Part shown: positions 47,787 through 58,688 of the stretch, one piece after another
Layout: every line of letters starts with the position of its first letter
Position numbering within the stretch: the stretch's first letter is position 1
Translations under genes and position numbers: made by a program
The notes under the pieces: generated by a model
Seen by the model: the letters and a program-made list of their open reading frames with translations, nothing else
Database searches by the model: none
Told to the model about the DNA's origin: nothing
Origin: Lepus europaeus
Taxonomy: Eukaryota; Chordata; Mammalia; Lagomorpha; Leporidae
Assembly (NCBI RefSeq): GCF_033115175.1
Contig: NC_084839.1
Span: forward strand, 42,765,501 to 42,829,500
Length of the DNA: 64,000 nt
Reading direction: 5' to 3'

Positions 47787-48134
47787 TTATTTATGTATGT
47801 ATTTGTGTATGTGTGTATGTATGTATTTGAGAGACAGACAGAAATAGAGAGGGAGAGAGCTCACATACTCCTGTTCTCTGGTTCACTCCCCATATTCTTG
47901 CAACTGGCTGGGGCTGCAGCAGGCCAAAGCTGGGAGCCAGGACCTCAATCCAGGTCTCCCATGTCGGAGGGGAGGGAACCCAATGACTTGAACCATTACC
48001 TGCTACCTCCCAGGGGGCACATTATCAGGAAGCTGGCATTGGAAGCAGAGGCCAGGACTGAAACCCGGGTGCTCCAACACAGGATGCAATGGTCCCAACT
48101 GGCATTTTAACCAGTAGGCCAAACACCTGCTCCC
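47787..48134 (-). mobile_element. C-SINE, diverged
   Basis: The reversed tail has become a TGTA-rich microsatellite (47792-47828). The body keeps GGTTCACTCCCCATATTCTT and ends AGGCCAAACACCTGCTCCC. Confidence 0.8.
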
Positions 48135-48346
48135 AAATCTTGCCGTTTTAACCATCTGCATGTGCCCAGCTCTGCAGCATCAAGTATATTCATACTGCTC
48201 TGGCAATCTCCCCAACTTTCTCATCTTCCTAAATGGAAACCCTGCCCACTCTCCCCAGACCCCAGCTCTCAGCCACCATCATTCTATTTTCTGTCTCTAG
48301 GAATTTGACTAATCTAGCATCTCACGCAACTGGAACCACACAATAT

Positions 48347-49296
48347 TTGTCCTTCTAGAGTTAGAAACGTGCCAGCAGATTCCAATTCAATCCCATCAAG
48401 GTGGCATGTACCAACCCCATCTCACTAGTCAAAGTGATCAGTTTCAGTTCCCAATTGATCATAATGAAAGGATTAAGAGTCAAAGGGATCATGTAAACAA
48501 GACTAGTGTCTGCTAATACTAACTGAAAGAATTAAAAAGGAGAGAACGATCCAACATGGGAAGTGGGATACACAGCAGACTCATAGAATGGCAGATGTCC
48601 TAAACAGCATTCTGGCCTCAGAATCAGCCCTTAAGGCATTTGGATCTGGCTGAAGAGCCCATGAGAGTATTTTAGGCATGGAAAGCCAAGACACTCTAGC
48701 AAAAAAACAAAAACAAAACAAAACAAAACAAAAAACCTAAATGAAAGATCTCTGCGAGTGAGATTCCAGTGGAAAGAACGGGCCATCAAAGAAGGAGGTA
48801 CCTTTCTCTGAAGGGAAGAGAGAACTTCCACTTTGACTATGAACTTGTCTAAATAAGATTGGAGTTGGCGAACTCAAAAGGCTTCCATAGCCTTGGCAAC
48901 TCATGACAAAAGCCTAGGGTGATTACTGATGCCATAAACAAGAGTGTCAATTGTTAAGTCAACAACAGGAGTCACTGTGCACTTACTCCCCATGTAGGAT
49001 CTCTGTCCTTAATGTGTTGTACAATGTAAATTAATGCTATAACTAGTACTCAAAAGTACTTTACACTTTGTGTTTCTGTGTGGGTGCAAACTGTTGAAAT
49101 CTTTACTTAATATATACTAAGTTAATCTTCTGTATATAAAGAGAATTGAAAATGAATCTTGATATGACTGGGATGGGAGAGGGAGCAGGAGATGGGAGGG
49201 GTGCGGGTGGGAGGGAAGTTATGGGGGGGTAAAAGCCACTGTAAACCAAAAGCTGTACATTGGAAATTTATATTTATTAAATAAAAGTTAAAAAAA
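48347..49296 (+). mobile_element. young rabbit-type L1, 5'-truncated 3' end
   Basis: About 950 bases of non-coding L1 3' UTR end in a G-rich tract (49169-49229), CTGTACATTGGAAATTTATA and TTAAATAAAAGTTAAAAAA. An 8-base duplication TTGTCCTT at 48347-48354 and 49297-49304 marks the insertion into the older L1. No ORF2 coding remains. An AAAAC-rich stretch lies at 48703-48736. Confidence 0.8.
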
Positions 49297-49526
49297 TTGT
49301 CCTTTTTTCACTGGCTTATTTCACTCAGCATAATGCCTTCAAGGTTTGTCCATGTCCTAGAACTTCCTTCCTTTCTATAGCCGAATGGCATTCCACTGTA
49401 TAAATACACCACATTTTTAAAAATCCACTCATCCAGCAAGAAAGATCTATCGAGGCTGTTTTCCACCTTTTGGTGAATAATGTTGCCAGAACAGGGGTGT
49501 ACAAATATCTGTTGAAATGCCTGCTT

Positions 49527-49850
49527 GCGGGCTGGTGTTGTAGCCTAGCAGGTAAAGCTGCAGCCCGCGACACTAGCATCTCATAGGGGCGCTGGTTTGT
49601 GTCCTGGCTGCTCCACTTCTGATCCAGCTCCCTGCTGATGGCCTGGGAAAAGCAGCAGAAGATGGCCCAAGTGTTTGTGCACCCACACCCATGTGGGAGA
49701 GCTGGAGGAAGCTCCTAGCTTTAGCCTGGTCCAGCCCTGGCCGTTGCAGCCATCTGGGAAGTGAATCAGCAAACAAGATCTCTTTCTCTACCTCTCTCTC
49801 TCCCTTTCTCTCTGTAACTCTGACTTTTAAATAAATAAAACAAGTCTTAA

Positions 49851-49881
<31 letters not shown>

Positions 49882-49884
49882 AAG
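49527..49884 (+). mobile_element. C-SINE with (AAAAC)n tail
   Basis: GGGCTGGTGTTGTAGCCTAG head to TAAATAAATAAAACAAGTC, followed by a variable AAAAC-rich tail to 49884. It sits in the old reversed L1. Confidence 0.9.
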
Positions 49885-49929
49885 AAAATCCTTTTGGGAA
49901 CATTCGCAGGAATGGAAGTGCTGGACCAC

Positions 49930-50250
49930 ATGTGCTGTGGTCTGAGTATTGGTGTCCCCCATGAAGTTCATATGTTGAAACCGAACCTCCATTTCTACAG
50001 CGCAAAGATGTGAGGTGGTGAGGTTATTAGGGCAGAGCCCTCATGAATGGGATCAGTGCCCTCTAGGTTAAGTTCAGAACGGTCTGTTTGCCCCTCCCTG
50101 GAAAGCGTCCTCCATGGGGAACAGGCCATCGCCACACGCTCAGCTCCTCGGTACCTTGATCGTGGGCTTCCAGTCTACAGAGCTGTGAGACCCCGGGCCA
50201 GGGTCTTTTGTCACAGCAGCCGGAATGGCTAGGACAATCACGCTTTGAGC
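49930..50250 (+). mobile_element. LTR fragment (MaLR-like)
   Basis: GTGGTCTGAGTATTGGTGTC, CATGAAGTTCATATGTTGAA, GGGCAGAGCCCTCATGAATG and the end CACAGCAGCCGGAATGGCTA fit a MaLR/MST-MLT1-type LTR in plus orientation. The subfamily is uncertain. Confidence 0.6.
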
Positions 50251-50744
50251 CCCTCCACGCCATTCTGCACAGCAGGTGCCCTATTTTACTGTCACATCAG
50301 CAGTGCCCAGGTTTTCCAGTTATCTCCACATCCTTGCCAATGTTTGCTACTTCCTGGCTTTTCGCTGTTCGTTTTCGGCTTTGGTTATAGGCATGCTAAT
50401 GGGTATGACGCGGTATCTCACTGCTGTTTTGGTTGGTCCTGGCAATCACGTGCTTATCGGTCATTCGCCTGTCTTCTTTGTTCAGTGTCTACACAGGCCC
50501 TTTGCCCAGGTTGAAATCAGACTGTTTGATTGTTTGCCGTTGAGCGGTGGGGGTTGTTTATCTTTCTGTGATCCTGAGCACTTGCTCCAGCTTCCGGCCA
50601 GGGTACTTAGCAAACAGCCCTGTGAAATGATTCTGCAGCAGCAGACACAAAGCCTAATGGAACGGGAAATCTAGAATTCATTACAGTAGTAAGACTAACT
50701 ATGGCTTGGTGAACCTTTTTTGGGTTATAGGTATATGCTTATAC

Positions 50745-50935
50745 ACATGCATACAAGGATATCTCAAAGAATTCATAGAAAATATGTTTATTTTGCTGCA
50801 AAAATTCTGAAATCCATGCATAGTTTTCTCATAATGTCCCTCCTCTGTATGATATTCATACGTGGTGTACAATGAAAAATGCACTTGCTGCTGTGATTCG
50901 CAGCACAAAACGCTGGAAAATCATTGCCCTACAAG
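50745..50935. mobile_element. possible DNA-transposon remnant
   Basis: TCTCAAAGAATTCATAGAAA, TTATTTTGCTGCAAAAATTC and TGAAATCCATGCATAGTTTT resemble the sequence near 61741-62150. I interpret both as copies of one non-autonomous DNA transposon, family unknown. Confidence 0.4.
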
Positions 50936-50981
50936 TTAGCTGGAAACACCCTCCTTAGGGAGCGGTTAAGCCACCATCTAT

Positions 50982-51324
50982 CTTTCTTTTTTAAGATTTA
51001 TTTATTTATTTATTTATTTATTGAAAAGTAGAGTGATGGAGAGGGAACGACGGAGAAATATATCTTCCATCCACTGGTTCCCTCCCTCAGTGACCACAAT
51101 TGCTAGAGGTGGTCCAGGCCAAAGCCAGGAGCCTGGAACTCCAACCAAGTGTCCCATGTAGCTGGTAGTAGTCTGAAGACTTGGGCCATCTTCCATTGCT
51201 TAATCAGGTGCATTAGCAGGGAGCTGGATCAGAAGTAGAGCGGTGAGGACTCAAACCGGTCCCCGCATGGGATGCCAGTGTTGCAGGCAGTGGCTTAATC
51301 TGCTGCGCCATAATGCCAGCCCCA
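50982..51324 (-). mobile_element. C-SINE, full length
   Basis: Starts TTTCTTTTTTAAGATTTATT and ends CTGCGCCATAATGCCAGCCCC. A 14-base target duplication with one mismatch (AAGCCACCATCTAT and AAGCAACCATCTAT) is at 50968-50981 and 51325-51338. Confidence 0.95.
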
Positions 51325-51527
51325 AAGCAACCATCTATTGTGACTTAATAATAATGGATGGTTTTATGCACCCACTCAATCCACTCACCAAAGTATTTGC
51401 CTCAAAACCAGGCATCCTCTAAGGTGGGGAAGGGGTGGGTAAGAGCGTTCTGAGAATCTGGCTGCATGGTGCATAAGCAGTGGATATGGCGAACAGTTAC
51501 TGAGCACTGTGCTGGGTGGGCGGACGG

Positions 51528-51795
51528 AGCACTCATGGATGAAATTAGTGCCTTTATAAAAGGGCTCCAGAGAGAGAGGTTGACTTATCTCGTTTGCCTT
51601 TCTACTACATGAAAACATAGCGTTCATTTCTTCTCTTCCAGAGGACAGAGAGCAGCCCCACCAGACACAGAACTGCCAGACCTCTGACCTTAGGCTTGAG
51701 ACAGTCGAACTGTGAGAAGGAAATTTCTATTATTTTTAAATTCCCCAGTCTAAGGCACTTTGTTGTCATAGCAGAAACAAACCAAGATAACCTTC
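51528..51795 (+). mobile_element. LTR fragment (MaLR-like)
   Basis: GATGAAATTAGTGCCTTTAT, AAAGGGCTCCAGAGAGAGAG and the end TTCCCCAGTCTAAGGCACTT with CATAGCAGAAACAAACCAA are typical of the 3' part of this LTR class. Confidence 0.6.
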
Positions 51796-51959
51796 AATTG
51801 ATGCTATACCACTTAACGCATAATGTAAGGGTTTCACAAGAATATACATCTATTTCTGTTTTTCTATCCTATGTTACTGTTGTTATAAATTTTACCTCTA
51901 CATGTGTTTTAAGGCAGGCAATATATGGTTATTATTTTTGCTTTAAATGGTTAATTATC

Positions 51960-53080
51960 TTCTATGGAAATTTTTAATGGAGAGAGAAATGTCTCCTGTT
52001 TATCCATATATTTGCCGTCTCTGGTTCACTTCATTTCTTTGTATAGATCCAAGTTTCCATCTGCTGTCATGATCTTTCTACTGCCAGAATTTCCTTCAAA
52101 ATTCCTTGTAGAGTAGCTCCTTTTTAAGCCTTTGTTGTCTGAAGAAAACGCACACACACTTATTTTAACCTTCAGTTCTGAAGGGTAATTTTTGCTAGCT
52201 ATAGAATTCTAGGTTGGCAATGCTTTCTTTTCTTTCTCTAATCACATACTGTAAAGATGCTATTCCCTTAAGTTCTAGCCTGCATTGTTGTTGATGAGAA
52301 ATCGGCAATTATTTCTATCTTTGTACCCCTGTGTATGTTGTGTCTCTTCCAGATTTTGTCCCCCCATTTGTTACTGCTTTAGGGATTTAATTATAAAGTG
52401 CCATTCTTGATGTGGCTTGCGTGTGTTCATTCTTCTTTGAGTTTGCCAAGCTCCTTGGGTCTGTGAGTTAGTAATTTTCATTAAGTTTGGAACATTTTTG
52501 GCTATTATGTCCTCAAGTCATTATCCCCAGTCCCTATTAGGACTCTAACTGTATGTTTTGCATCATTTGATACGGTCTTATAGGTCATTGAGGTTTTGTG
52601 TTCCGTTCTCTGTGTGTATGTGCTTTGTTTTCAATAGTTGCTATTGCTAAGTCTTCAGTGTCAAAGATATTTCCTTCTACAATGACCAATCTGCTGTTAT
52701 GCTCAGATAGTGAGCTATTCATTTCAGGTGTTGTATTTCTAAATGGCAGAAGTTCCATGTGGTTCTTTTTTTGTATCTTTCATTTCCTTCTTCACTGTAT
52801 TCATGTGTTACGACTTGTATGTATTTTAAATGCCCTTTTAAGTCCTTGTCTGCAAATTTCATTACCTTCATTTCTGAGTTTCTGTCAATTACATTTTCTC
52901 TCTCTCTCTTTTTTTTTTTTTGTTACATTTCCCTCCCTATTTGCATGTCCAGTAATTCTTACATTCTGAATTCTACATGCTGAATGGTATCGTCCTTTTA
53001 AAGAGGCTGAAATTTGTTTGGCTGGCAGTTATGACAAAAGTGGATGAACTTTTTTTTCTCAGCCACATTGGGGGGATGTC
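51960..53080 (-). mobile_element. ancient L1/HAL1-like fragment
   Basis: AT-rich sequence with TTCCTTGTAGAGTAGCTCCT, GAATTCTAGGTTGGCAATGC and GATGAGAAATCGGCAATTAT looks like the reverse of an ancient L1-type ORF region. Alignment by eye is loose. A poly(T) run lies at 52908-52921. Confidence 0.45.
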
Positions 53081-54181
53081 TAGAGTTAACCCTGCTCTAG
53101 GGCTAATTTAGCTCTTCTTTTAAGGGGGATTCCACTGAATTCTCTGGACATTCGAGCAGAGCACTTCACACTGGCCAGTTGAGACTCAACATCTCCCAGT
53201 CCTATGAGCCCTAGGACTGCATCAGCTCCCAGCTCCCTGGAGGTTTTTTGCCTTGCATTGTGGAGTTTCACCCTAAGCATATGCAACTTAGAACTGTGCA
53301 ACGGACTCAGAGGAATCCCAGAGGCCATTTTTGCCACTATATGCCCTCCTCTCTGACACTCTGACTTGAAATTCTCCCCAGCTAGCTACTGTACCCAACA
53401 AGACCATCCTTCTCTGCTTGGGCTCACGGCGCCAGCACTCAGGAACTCGTACCAGCAGAAAGAGTAGGAGGAGGGATTAGCTCTTTTACCCCTTCTTTCA
53501 GTCCTGTGCTATGTGCTGTCCTATATCTGAAAACAGTGGTTTTGCATATTTTATGTAACGTTTGAGTTGCCTACATTAAAAAGGTAAATCTAGTACCCGT
53601 TACTTGGCATGGTAGAAGTGGAAATCTTGACTCTCTACATGAAGCACATACAATACCGAGCTCTGCTTCTGCAACCCTTCTCAGGAGGCTGGGCTGCAAG
53701 CCAGAGAATCCATCTATGGCTGATTCAACAGACATTGTAAAGGAATCACGAGTAGCCCACTGGATTGTGGGACGGCTAGAGTAGCTGTTCAAGATAGGAA
53801 CAGTGCCCATCTGCCTCAGGAGCTACTCTGATGAGAAAACCTCTCTGGCACTGTCACCCAACTGCAGTCAAGCCATATGTACAGTGGTCACTTCTACAGT
53901 TGACCTTAGCCAAAAGACTGGGATAGGGGTCACTTCTTAACTAAGAACTCCGTTTTACCACCATCATCACCGCCACCTGCCCCGCTGTGCCTCTTCTCAC
54001 GTTAGGAACTGAACTGTATCCCCAGCACTGAAGCTGCGACTTGCAGGAGGCTGTCCTGCATTGATGTCTAGCTTCACTAGCTCTCAAGTCTGACAAGGAA
54101 GGCCAGGGTCCGTAACTTCCAGCTGCTTTGAAGGATACTCTTCTCACCAAGACTTAGAGGGTAAAAAAGCTCTCCAGCCTC
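53081..54181. other. intergenic DNA, unidentified
   Basis: No repeat is confidently assigned. The minus strand at 53894-53924 carries a short match to the U2 snRNA 5' region. Otherwise I see nothing gene-like. Confidence 0.45.
53894..53924 (-). pseudogene. possible U2 snRNA 5' fragment
   Basis: The minus strand reads AGTCTTTTGGCTAAGGTCAA then CTGTAG, close to the U2 5' region (exact CTTTTGGCTAAG core, a few substitutions around it). Similarity stops after about 30 bases. It may be a truncated retropseudogene or a chance match. Confidence 0.25.
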
Positions 54182-54192
54182 AGAACATGGCT

Positions 54193-54512
54193 TTTTTTTT
54201 TTTTTTTTGACAGGCAGAGTGGGCAGTGAGAGAGAGAATCAGGGAGAAAGGTCTTCCTTTTCCTTTGGTTCACCCCCCAATGGCCGTTGTGGCTGGCACG
54301 CTGCAGCCGGCGCACCGCGCTGATCCGAAGCCAGGAACCAGATGCCTCTCCTGGTCTCCCATGAGGGTGCAGGGCCCAAGCACTTGGGCCATCCTCCACT
54401 GCACTCCCGGGCCACAGCAGAGAGCTGGACTGGAAGAGGAGCAACTGGGACTAGAACCTGGGGTGCTGGCGCCGCAGGTGGAGGCTTAGCCTATTGAGCC
54501 ACGGCGCTGGCC
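54193..54512 (-). mobile_element. C-SINE, young subfamily
   Basis: Poly(T), GACAGGCAGAGTGGGCAGTG, and an end at GAGCCACGGCGCTGGCC. Flanks AGAACATGGCT and AGAACAAGGCT (54182-54192 and 54513-54523) form an 11-base duplication with one mismatch. Confidence 0.94.
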
Positions 54513-54523
54513 AGAACAAGGCT

Positions 54524-57299
54524 CTTACGCGCAGGTGCTCCTCTTCCCTAGAGGAGCACCTGCCCCAGAGAGTGTCGGGTGGTCCTCTGGCACTCTTAGT
54601 ACAGCTGCACTGAGTACAATCATTAATGTCAGTTCTGGAAGAGGGAGCCTCGTCCAGGCTCCTTTGGAGCTCAGGGAGGAAGCGATCCATGCACTTCCTC
54701 TAAGGAAGTGTCCTCTCCACAGTTGAGCAATGGGTGGCAATGCCAGGGTTCACAATGGCTGATCTCCTGACATCCACTACAGCAGAAGACAGTGAGAAAG
54801 GAAGATGTCAAAATAGTGTTTAGGGTGCTTGAGCCAAAATCCTCAGAAGCTGGGGCATACTTAGGAGTTTCGGGTAGGCAATGACCATAAAAATGGATCT
54901 AGATACATTCTAACTGGAAATGAAAACCAATGAAGCCAGTCTTACTGGCTCTGTCATTCTGATCATCAGGGACCACTGACCTTCAAGAAATGGCTGCGAT
55001 GTTTACGCCATCAATACCTTAGTCCAAAATCCTTGTATTGTGCAGCGTCCATGACGTCTGAGCCCTGAGAGAGAATGATGCAAGCAGGCAGCTGGGTGGT
55101 GTTCGCAGTGGGAAGAGAGGGGAGGAAGGGAAGGCACAGGCGTGGTGCTATGAAGGCAGGCAAGGTGCAGTCAGAGAGGCTCTGGGAGCAAGGAGCCTGC
55201 ATCTGAAGATGTCGGGCATATGGGTGAGAAAGAAGCAAAGAGGAGTAGGCAGTCCCAGAGCGGAAGGATGCCAATCCTCTTAGCCGCCTTCTAGAAGGAG
55301 ATTCAGAGAGAGAGCAGGGCTCAGGAGATAGGGTTCAGAGTGAGTGGGACCCCTGGGCTGAAAACCAACTGACGGAGATGTGTAATGAACCTTGGATGTC
55401 TCCTGGATCTTCCTCACCTCCCTCTCTCCCCACCACCCCTCTTTCTCATCTCCCTCTCTCATAAAGTTCTTTCTTTCCAGGGTCATGTGGGGGAGGCTGT
55501 GGATCTCTGGTATTACAAGGATATAATGGGTAGATCTGCCACCCTCTGTGCAGAAGCCATACAACCTAGTTTGGAGGGGGGCCAATCAGGATGGTCCCAA
55601 CCCATTGTCACAATGATGGGATAGACAGCAGAGACAGGCCTAAGGTAACAGCCACTTGACATCATGCTGGCCACCATGATGGGCTCCGGGCTGAATTGAG
55701 TAGTGTATGGGCCAGATTTCCTGTCCCATGGTACCCTGGGCCCTAGTCTACGGTACACATAATGCCCAGCCTGGGTGGGGTCCTGAGTTTACCTTCTCAT
55801 GGCTTTCAGAAGCTGGAGGGCTATGGCTGCACCACATGGCTCCCAATTAAAAACAAGCAAGGTCCCCACACCACTCAGCCTGCTCTCTGCCCCTGCCCAA
55901 CCCCTGCAGGGCTCTAACTTTGCCAGGCATTCCTGTCTTACTCCTGGTAGCTTCCTAAGGTGCAGGCCCAGGCCACGGCTCCCGCAGTGCCCTCCCTCCT
56001 CAGCACGCCCAGAGCTGCGGAGGAACGCCGCCACTGCATTCCAGGAGCCTGGGCAGGGTTCTCCAGCACAATGCTGAGCACCCTGGATGGTGATCGGCCG
56101 CTCGCACATCGGTTCCTGTCCGCCCTCCCCGGCTCCGGGGACCCTGGCCTGCCAGCTCTTCGCCCCTGCCCAGGAATGAAGCCGGGCAGATAGCGGCTTT
56201 CAATCGATGCTTGTTAAATGAAATACTGAAAGGGAACAATGAGGAGGAAGGAGGCGGTAGAGGGAAAAAGAGAAGAAGGCTAAGTAGCAAGTTCCCCGTT
56301 CTGGCACAGGCCTGGGTCTGCTTCGGCATCTGCGGTTACAACAAAAGGAAAAAAAGCAAGCAGAGAGCCTCGGCGATGCTTAGAAAGGAAGCTGCTTCCT
56401 GCCCCTGCCCTCCCGACTTCTGAGAACTGCCTTTTCCCATTGGAGGTGTTCATTTCTTTGCCCATGGGAAAGTGAGGCTGCTCTTGGGATGCTTCCAGCG
56501 TTCATGGGCCCGGGTGGGGGCACCCCAGGTCGCCTCCTCTCCCCATCCCACAGTCCTACTGGGTTGTCACCCCCACACCGGGGCGGGGGGGGGGGGTGTC
56601 TGGCAGTCTGTCTGGCTGTGTGGCATTTCTGTGGTCCAGAGAACGAGGTTGCTGTCACCAGTGAAGTCACCCTGCATGATTCATCCCGCACTCGGCCTGA
56701 GCTGATATTCCCAGAGCGGCTCCTGGAACTTCCAGAACTGGGAGGCCCTGCCCAACGAGCAAACATTTACAGCGGAGCAGTCTGAGGCCCTGGGAAGGGA
56801 AGAGCCACATCTCAGGCAACGCTGCTAAGCGGGGCGGAGCTACGGCCAAATGCAGCCCTCCTAGGCCGAGCGCCCTGCCCCAGGCCCTAACCTCTCGTGA
56901 CCCACCCCGCCTTTCAGAACAGGAGTCAAGGCCCATGCTGCGAGGACAGGGTGCCGCAGGCCAAGAAAGGGGCAGGTCCCCCTCTCTTCCCCTCTAGGAA
57001 GAGCAGAGAAGGCCTTGACCCTGACCCGACTCCTGCCTCCCTCGATGGGTCGTTACTCTACCTTCCAGACTCACTGTCCCATCTAAAGCCGCAGTGCAAA
57101 CGCTCACACGCAAATGCCACGGGCGGGTCTGGTCCGATGCTCCGTGTCCGTGTCCATCGACAGGGAACTTCCAGGGATCCTGGAAGTCTTCCTGGGAGAG
57201 CGGCAGTCGGAGCCGCCGAGGCCTGGGAAGCAAAGGCTGGGGGCCTAACAGTGGGATTTCCCAAGTCGAGCACCGCAGGACCTGGGCTGCTGAGTGGCG
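54524..57299. other. intergenic DNA upstream of the CpG island
   Basis: No gene is recognised. 54780-55780 may be an old element that I cannot name. 56200-57300 becomes GC-rich toward the island, with a G-run at 56583-56596. Non-coding first exons of ATP6V1E2 could lie here but cannot be placed. Confidence 0.45.
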
Positions 57300-58449
57300 G
57301 AAGCCTTCGGATGCCCACTTGGCCGCTCCGGGCGTCGGTTCATTCGCCGGCCCCACAGACCTCCAGGCTGCCTCTCACCCTAGCGTTTTCCGCGCGCAAC
57401 CGACGAAAGGCAACGTTTCTCCCAGGTCAGCAAGATGGAGGTGCGCGCGCGGCGGCCGCGTGGAGGGCAGGCCTGACCCGCAGCGCGGTGTGGGCCAGAC
57501 AGAGCGGCCGGAGCCGCCGCCCCGACGGCAGGCCGGGTCCTGCAGCGCAGGGCGGGGCGCTTCTCCGGGACCGCTACCCCGTCGGTTCCTTGAAGGGCCG
57601 CTCGGGACGGAGAATGGCGCCGGCAGGGGGAGCACAGGTACTGGGCCAGAACCAGCGGGCCTCCCTCTCCTGGCTGGCTGGGGGCGCGTCAGGGGTTCGA
57701 CTGCTACATTCCCCTTCCCGCCGGCTCCACAGCAAGGGATTCACGCTTGCGGTGCGCAAGGTGTGGGGTGGCGGTGGGGGTGGTAAGCAAGAGAGTCAGG
57801 GTCTTTGCTTCCCAGCTCAGGGACCCCACCCCCGCGCTCCGTGAATTTTTCTAAGCCCCTCGGTCTTCCTGATTGCTAGTTTCGTTGCGCATTTAGAAGC
57901 CGATAGGATGGCTGCTGCCTTCCGGGTGCAGTTGAAATACAGATGGATAATTCTGCATGACTTAATTGCGTCATCGTTGAAGTCGTCGTGGTTCCCCCAA
58001 GAGGCCTCCGCATCTTCTCCCAGCAACCGGGCCTTTGGACGCTTCTGAGCGCTGCGGGCACTTGCGCGAGGAGCCCTGGGCCCCTGCCGAGCGCTCCCCC
58101 GGCCCCTCCTCCGCGCCCTCCGCCGGCCGCGCCGGAGTCAGGCTCCCGGGAGCCGGCAGGGCCGCGCGGCGGCGGCGGCGGGGCGCGGGCGCGGAGCCGG
58201 CCGGCGCGCTCGCTGGAGGCGCCTGGGCCCGCCCTCCTCGGGCCGAGCCGGGCGGGGAGAGCGCTGGCCCCTCCCCTCCGCCGCCCTCCCCAAAGTTGCC
58301 GTCTCCCCCGGGCCCGGACAGTCTTATGATCCAGCGGATCCTCCCGGGGAGGCCGGGCCGGGCAGCGGGCGCGGGCGCGGGCGCCGAGCGGCGGGGGCAG
58401 CGGGCGGGCGCGGCGACCCGGGTCGGGGCGGGGATCCGCGCGGCGAGCG

Positions 58450-58450
58450 C

Positions 58451-58476
<26 letters not shown>
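58450..58476 (+). repeat. (CGG)9 trinucleotide repeat, RHOQ 5' UTR region
   Basis: Nine uninterrupted CGG units followed by CAGCAG lie about 190 bases before the RHOQ start codon, inside the CpG island. A shorter cluster lies near 58168-58180. Whether it is transcribed depends on the unmapped start site. Confidence 0.9.
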
Positions 58477-58481
<5 letters not shown>

Positions 58482-58637
58482 GCGCCCCGGGCCCGCCGCC
58501 CCCTCCCCTCCCGCGAGGGGAGCCGCTGCATGGGGCCGGGGGGGCGACCCAGCTGCGCCGAGCGGCGGCGACGGCGGCGGACCCCCCCGGCGGGCGGCGG
58601 CTGAGCCCGGGGCCGAGGCGGGGTCTCCGGGGGGACC

Positions 58638-58688
58638 ATGCCCGGAGGCCGGCCGGCAGCAGCATGGCTCACGGGCCCGGCGCGCTGA
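58638..58688 (+). other. overlapping upstream ORF at the RHOQ start
   Basis: An ATG with A at -3 (ACCATGC) lies 26 bases before the RHOQ start and in a different frame. It encodes 16 codons and its TGA at 58686-58688 overlaps the ATG of RHOQ Met9 as TGATG. It spans the main start codon, so ribosomes that use it would miss Met1. A further non-overlapping upstream ORF from ATG 58530 stops at 58604. Confidence 0.6.

Larger units (their letters stand above)
48135..50540 (-). mobile_element. old L1 3' region, reversed, multiply interrupted
   Basis: Pieces at 48160-48346, 49305-49526, 49885-49930 and 50262-50540 are collinear with a reversed L1M-type 3' UTR (for example CTCTCAGCCACCATCATTCT, GGCTTATTTCACTCAGCATA, TTCCAGTTATCTCCACATCC). 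A younger L1, a C-SINE and an LTR fragment break it up. Confidence 0.75.

Noticed and set aside
56897-57844. 315-codon open frame before RHOQ, and the overlapping 230-codon frame at 57094-57786
   Set aside because: Both are compositional products of the CpG island and have no recognisable family or splice context.
58035-58604. 189-codon open frame just upstream of RHOQ
   Set aside because: It is 5' UTR/promoter DNA containing the CGG repeat. At most its ATG at 58530 acts as a short upstream ORF.
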